Positions 4,557 through 8,373 of a stretch of DNA of 8,373 nucleotides are shown here, piece after piece. The position numbers and the translations under genes are program-made. The notes under the pieces are model-generated. The model was not told the DNA's origin. It saw only the letters and a list, made by a program, of their open reading frames with translations, and searched no databases. Source of the stretch: Opitutus sp. GAS368 (GTDB lineage Bacteria > Verrucomicrobiota > Verrucomicrobiia > Opitutales > Opitutaceae); assembly GCA_945862035.1 (NCBI GenBank), contig CAMAXB010000129.1:1-8373 (forward strand). Direction: 5' to 3'. The stretch's first letter is position 1. Each line of letters starts with the position of its first letter.

Positions 4557-6923
4557 TCAGAAGCGGGTGCCGAAGGAAAAGTTAAATTGGTTGCCCTCGT
4601 CATTGTCGTCGGTGGTCAGGGGAATCCCGAAGTCAAGGCTCAGGGGTGCACCCGCCACAAACAAACGCAAACCAATGCCAAAATTGTCGTTATAGCCGCC
4701 GGGGGCGAAGTCGTAGGCGCCTTCGTTGACGAAGCCCGCGTCGTAGAACAGGGCGAAGCGGATCGGGGACACGATGTCCGCAGAGTATTCAACGCTCAGC
4801 ATGCCATAAGTACCGCCGCCCGTCGGCTCGCCCGTGGAGTCACGGGGACCCACTTCCCGGTACTCGAAGCCACGCAACGTGTAGGGGCCACCCAGGAAGA
4901 AGCGCTCGTAAAAGGGCACCGAGGCGGAGTCACCGTAGGCCTCGACCACACCGGCGCGACCAATCAGCGAGATGACCTGCGTCTGGGCCGCAAACAGGGG
5001 GAGGAACTGGGAACCACGGAACTCCAGACGGTAGTAGTTCAGGTCGCCGCCGAAGACCCCGCCGGCGACCTCGGTGTTGAGCTCCATGCGGCTGCCAGAG
5101 GTGGTGTTGACGATCTTGTCGCGCGTGTCGCGCAGCAGCTGGAGGCCGACCTTGGAGATGTTCTGCTCGCCCGCCAGCGCCTGGATCACCGCCGGCGCCG
5201 AGGGGTCAACATTGTCGAGATTGATGATTTCATACGTGTACGAGAGGCGGCCATCGACCCATTCAAAGAGCCGCTTGCGCAGGAAGACCTCGGCCCCAGT
5301 GCGGATTTCCTCGTAGAACGAGCTGTTGTAGTCGGAGGTCGTCCGGTACAGCGAGAAGCCAAGGGCCAGCTGCTGGTCGAAGAGCCAAGGTTCCTCGAAG
5401 GAAAGGATGACTTCACTCGACTGCGATCCCACCTGCATCCGCAGGCGGAACTTCTGGCCGTCGCCCTGGAAGAAAGAGCGGCGGTTGAAGAGATCGAAAT
5501 TGGATTGCGTCACCTCGGCAAAGAACACGGCGCTCTCGAGCGAGCTGAAGCCCGCGCCAAAGGTCAGGTTGCCCGTGCGGCCCTCGCGCACGGCGATCTT
5601 CAGATTGCGGCGGCCCGGCAGGTTCGTCGTCTCGTCCGTCATGTTCACGTCCTCAAAGAACCGGGTGTTGTCCAGGCGGTTCTTGGAGATGTCCATCCGG
5701 GTCGTGTTGAAAATATCGCCCGGCCCGAGCACCACTTCGCGCAGGATCACGATGCTCTTGGTCTTGGTGTTGCCCTCGATGTTGATCGACTCGACCGAGA
5801 ACTGCTCGCTCTCGTTCAGCGTGTACTCGATGTCGATGTCACCGGTTGAGAGGTTCGGCTTGCGGATCAGGCGGACCCGGGTGTTCAGGTAGCCATCCCG
5901 GCCGTAGAACTTTTCGAGATTCTGGGTATCCTCATCCAGCTTGGAGGGCGTGAAGACCATGCCCTTGCGCTGCGTCAGCACGAGCGTGAGCAGCTCCGCA
6001 GAGTGCAGCTCGTTGCCCACAAAATTGATGTCACCGATCTTGTACTGGCGGCCCTCCGTGACGTTGATCGTGACGACCAGGCGATCCGGCTCCGGGTAGT
6101 CGAAGGCGATCCGATCCGGGGCAATCTCCACGTCGAGGAAGCCCTGCTCGCGATAATAGTCGCGGAGCTTGTCGAGGTCATCCTCGAAGGACTCGTCCTT
6201 GAAGCGTCCACTGCCGGTGATCCAGGAGAAGACCCACCAGCGCTTGGTCTCCATCTCCTTGCGGAGGCGGCGGGGCTTCACGTTGTCGTTGCCGGTGAAC
6301 TCGATGTCCTTGATCTTGACCCGGGGGCCCTCGCTGATCTGGAAAGTGACCGTGCCGAAGCCGGTGGTGCGTTCGCGCTCGATCTGGTAGTTGATCGAAA
6401 CCTTATTGTAACCGGTTTTCTGATAATACTCGCGCAGCTTCTCCGCGTCCTCCTTCACCTGACGCTCGTCCAACGCGAGATTGGCGCGGGTCTTGGTTTC
6501 CTTCTCCAACCGGGTGTCCTTGACCCGGGTGTTGCCGTCGTAGCGAACGGTCAGGACGCGAAACTTCGGCGTCACCTCGACCACCAGATTGACGAGGTTA
6601 CCCGGGACATTCTCGCGCTTGACCTCGATGAACTCGAACAGGCCGGTCCGGTAAAGGGAACGGATGTCGCGATCGATGATCGTGTCGTCGACCGCGCCGC
6701 CGGAGCGCATCTGAATATTGGCGCGCACCACGTCCTCGCTGACGTTAGCCGTGCCGACGAAGCGGACCGCCAGCGAGCCGACCTGGAGCGCCGGGGCGGC
6801 CTGGCCCGCCTGCCCACCCGGGCCGATCTGCGCCACCCCGCGCAAGCCCCCGGAAAGCAGGAGAATGGCGACAAGGAAGGTACGTGCGACCCGCGCAAGC
6901 GGGTTACTGGGTGTAGTTTTCAA
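4557..6923 (-). CDS. bamA: Outer membrane protein assembly factor BamA (Omp85)
   Basis: This encodes 788 residues, close to the family's usual 790-810. BamA is the central channel of the BAM complex that folds beta-barrel proteins into the outer membrane. A signal peptide (1-31) has a basic start, a hydrophobic core at 16-28 and likely cleavage after GVA. Five POTRA domains follow, at roughly 46-118, 121-198, 201-290, 293-370 and 373-447. The 16-strand barrel spans about 450-788. RFFLGGPYTLRGF (674-686) carries the conserved barrel-lid R-G-F motif, and the chain ends in NFSFGTRF with the terminal Phe typical of outer-membrane barrels. The start is TTG at 6923, inside the dnaB 3' end. An in-frame TAA lies 12 nt upstream and no ATG or GTG occurs before codon 30, so TTG is the only start that keeps the signal peptide. 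Translation is probably coupled to dnaB. skp follows after 25 nt. Confidence 0.96.
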   Translation of the reverse strand: MKTTPSNPLARVARTFLVAILLLSGGLRGVAQIGPGGQAGQAAPALQVGSLAVRFVGTANVSEDVVRANIQMRSGGAVDDTIIDRDIRSLYRTGLFEFIEVKRENVPGNLVNLVVEVTPKFRVLTVRYDGNTRVKDTRLEKETKTRANLALDERQVKEDAEKLREYYQKTGYNKVSINYQIERERTTGFGTVTFQISEGPRVKIKDIEFTGNDNVKPRRLRKEMETKRWWVFSWITGSGRFKDESFEDDLDKLRDYYREQGFLDVEIAPDRIAFDYPEPDRLVVTINVTEGRQYKIGDINFVGNELHSAELLTLVLTQRKGMVFTPSKLDEDTQNLEKFYGRDGYLNTRVRLIRKPNLSTGDIDIEYTLNESEQFSVESINIEGNTKTKSIVILREVVLGPGDIFNTTRMDISKNRLDNTRFFEDVNMTDETTNLPGRRNLKIAVREGRTGNLTFGAGFSSLESAVFFAEVTQSNFDLFNRRSFFQGDGQKFRLRMQVGSQSSEVILSFEEPWLFDQQLALGFSLYRTTSDYNSSFYEEIRTGAEVFLRKRLFEWVDGRLSYTYEIINLDNVDPSAPAVIQALAGEQNISKVGLQLLRDTRDKIVNTTSGSRMELNTEVAGGVFGGDLNYYRLEFRGSQFLPLFAAQTQVISLIGRAGVVEAYGDSASVPFYERFFLGGPYTLRGFEYREVGPRDSTGEPTGGGTYGMLSVEYSADIVSPIRFALFYDAGFVNEGAYDFAPGGYNDNFGIGLRLFVAGAPLSLDFGIPLTTDDNDEGNQFNFSFGTRF

Positions 6924-8313
6924 AGCGGGTTATGTCTCTGAGGAAGGTAAGCTTCAATTCTCCTACTGGTCCGTTTCGTTGCTTGGCAACGATTAACTCT
7001 GCCGAGTCTGCCGCCACTTGGAACTTCTCGTCCGCGTCGCGGGGCCGGGCCAGCATCAGAACAACATCAGCATCCTGCTCAATCGAGCCTGATTCACGCA
7101 GGTCGGAGAGCTTGGGCGTCCGGTTTTCCTTTTCCGATGCACGATTGAGCTGACTGAGCACCAAAACGGGGACATCAAGTTCCTTCGCCAGTGCCTTCAA
7201 TCCACGCGAAATTTCCGCAACCTGCTGCTCGCGCGGCACTCGCGGATCGGTCGGGCTGAGCAATTGCAAGTAATCAACGATGATAAAGCCGAGCTTCTGG
7301 CGCGCGGACAGCCTCCGCGCCTTGGCTCGCAACTCCATGATGGTCAAATGGCTGGAATCATCGATATAGATCGCAGACTTGGAGAACTCGTCCGCCGCGG
7401 TGAGCAGGCGCTGCTGTTCCTCGCCATTCTTGGAAAGCAGGCCGTCCCGCAGGAGCTTCATGTTCACGCGGGCTCGCGCGCACAGCATGCGCAGGGCAAG
7501 CTGGGAAGAACCCATTTCGAGCGAGAAGATCAGGGTGGTGATCCCGGGGCCTTTCCGGGGCATGGCCGCGGCCTCGGCAAAATTGAGGGCGAGGGAGGTC
7601 TTGCCCATCGAGGGGCGGGCCGCGAGGACGATCATTTCCTGCCGCTGGAAGCCGAAGGTGTACTGGTCGAGGTCCTTGAAGCCGGAGGTCACCCCCGTGA
7701 GTTCGCCCTTCTTCATCATCATCTTCGTGATGACGTTCATCGCCTCGTGCGTGGCCGCCTTGATCTGCTGGGCGCCGTCCGTGATACGGTCCTGGGTGAC
7801 GGCAAAGATCTCCTGCTCCAGCTTGTCGATGAACTCCTCCAGCCCCCCCTGGTAGCTGTAGCACTGTTCGACCGCGCTGGTGGAAACCTTGATCAGCTCC
7901 CGCAACAGATGCAGCTCCCGCACCTTTTCGATGAAGTAGTCCGCCTGCGCCGTGGTCGGGATGCGCCCGCTGACCTGCATCAAGTAGGCAAAGCCGCCAA
8001 TCTCATCGAGCAACCGGGCCGTCTTGAGCTCCTCGGCGAGCACCTCGATTGCGACCGGGGGGGCCTTTTGATAGAGCTCCAACAGCTTCTCGTAGATGAT
8101 CCGGTTGGCCGGAACATGAAAGGAAGCCGGGCTGATCCGTTTCTCCAGGCACTTGGCAATCGTATCGGAGCCGTCGAGCAGACAGCAGGACAGCAGGTAT
8201 TCCTCGGCCTCGGCGCTGAAGGGAGGGTTGCGCCCGGCAAAGGCACGGGCCGGGTCGGTCCCGGCATCACGGGGACGGCGGACTGCGGGGGAAGCGGAAG
8301 CTAAATCAGCCAT
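6904..8313 (-). CDS. dnaB: Replicative DNA helicase DnaB
   Basis: This encodes 469 residues, a normal DnaB length. The hexameric 5'-3' helicase unwinds DNA at the replication fork and recruits primase. An N-terminal helical domain (about 28-140, beginning PPFSAEAEEYLLSCCLLD) and a linker lead to the RecA-like ATPase domain (about 205-469). Walker A is ARPSMGKTS (232-240, K238 and T239), Walker B is FIIVDYLQLL (343-352, D347), the sensor segment is VLSQLNR (385-391), and the arginine-finger region is KQRNGP (444-449, R446). LRESGSIEQDADVVL (405-419) is a further family signature. No intein interrupts the motifs. The ATG at 8313 is used because an in-frame TGA lies 6 nt upstream; no Shine-Dalgarno is seen. 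The last 20 nt overlap bamA. This is the first gene of the apparent minus-strand operon visible here. The first about 28 residues are variable, basic and Ala-rich. Confidence 0.97.
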   Translation of the reverse strand: MADLASASPAVRRPRDAGTDPARAFAGRNPPFSAEAEEYLLSCCLLDGSDTIAKCLEKRISPASFHVPANRIIYEKLLELYQKAPPVAIEVLAEELKTARLLDEIGGFAYLMQVSGRIPTTAQADYFIEKVRELHLLRELIKVSTSAVEQCYSYQGGLEEFIDKLEQEIFAVTQDRITDGAQQIKAATHEAMNVITKMMMKKGELTGVTSGFKDLDQYTFGFQRQEMIVLAARPSMGKTSLALNFAEAAAMPRKGPGITTLIFSLEMGSSQLALRMLCARARVNMKLLRDGLLSKNGEEQQRLLTAADEFSKSAIYIDDSSHLTIMELRAKARRLSARQKLGFIIVDYLQLLSPTDPRVPREQQVAEISRGLKALAKELDVPVLVLSQLNRASEKENRTPKLSDLRESGSIEQDADVVLMLARPRDADEKFQVAADSAELIVAKQRNGPVGELKLTFLRDITRFENYTQ

Positions 8314-8373
8314 GATGACTCAGACATGCGAGCGGTTCGAGGGACGGCGTGCAACGCAGACTTGCTGGAAATT
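8314..8373. other. Upstream region of dnaB, nothing recognised
   Basis: Sixty nucleotides precede dnaB up to the window edge. I see no convincing promoter, ribosome-binding site or gene end here. TTGCAC (8345-8350 read on the minus strand) could pass for a -35 box, but no good -10 box follows. The dnaB promoter may lie beyond the window. Confidence 0.4.

Noticed and set aside
4532..4603. Longer N-terminus for skp starting at 4603
   Set aside because: It would add 24 residues overlapping the bamA 3' end and hide a clear signal peptide that begins at 4531.
4431..5849. Long plus-strand open frames opposite skp, bamA and dnaB (4431-5849, 6003-6941, 7264-8304)
   Set aside because: All are antisense to well-identified genes, have Arg/Gly/Leu/Val-rich peptides without motifs, and would cross gene boundaries.
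6976..6990. Small inverted repeat CGTTG-CTTGG-CAACG inside dnaB
   Set aside because: It encodes the conserved KQRN segment of DnaB, so the symmetry is most simply explained by coding constraint.
8314..8373. Possible gene end or promoter upstream of dnaB
   Set aside because: Only 60 nt are visible; open frames there are too short to identify and no convincing -35/-10 pair is present.
1..8373. CRISPR array, tRNA, rRNA, insertion sequence or defence system
   Set aside because: I saw no regular direct-repeat/spacer pattern, tRNA-like cloverleaf, transposase motif or defence-protein motif; every coding region is a recognised housekeeping gene.

Overview
The window looks like a chromosomal housekeeping segment from a GC-rich, Gram-negative (two-membrane) bacterium. 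The protein styles, the dnaB-bamA-skp arrangement and the repeat-filled spacers make me favour Verrucomicrobiota, probably an Opitutae-like lineage. That placement rests on recall, not on a search, and I hold it at about 0.6. The outer-membrane genes bamA and skp show that it is diderm. A complete gatCAB set suggests that it makes Gln-tRNA and/or Asn-tRNA by transamidation.

Left half, plus strand (1-3684): the last 56 codons of pheT (phenylalanyl-tRNA synthetase beta chain), then gatC, gatA and gatB, which encode the three subunits of the tRNA-dependent amidotransferase. All catalytic residues I could check are present. The three spacers (pheT-gatC, gatC-gatA, gatA-gatB; 95 to 114 nt) are largely filled by one kind of element. 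Each has four direct heptamers, a 19-36 nt loop containing CCGCC, and four heptamers in reverse complement, so each can fold into a long hairpin. The elements before gatA and gatB end exactly 10 nt before the start codons.

Middle (3685-3850): a 166-nt convergent spacer. It holds a strong intrinsic terminator for the minus-strand operon and a second GC-rich hairpin that may end the gat transcript.

Right half, minus strand (8313 down to 3851): dnaB (replicative helicase), bamA (outer-membrane protein assembly) and skp/ompH (periplasmic chaperone). They are packed as an apparent operon. The bamA start is a TTG inside the 3' end of dnaB (20-nt overlap), and skp follows bamA after 25 nt. BamA and Skp work in the same pathway; the link to dnaB is positional only.

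No Shine-Dalgarno sequence is visible before any of the six starts in the window. I see no RNA gene, CRISPR array, insertion sequence or novel multi-gene system. The most notable signal is the heptamer-armed hairpin family.
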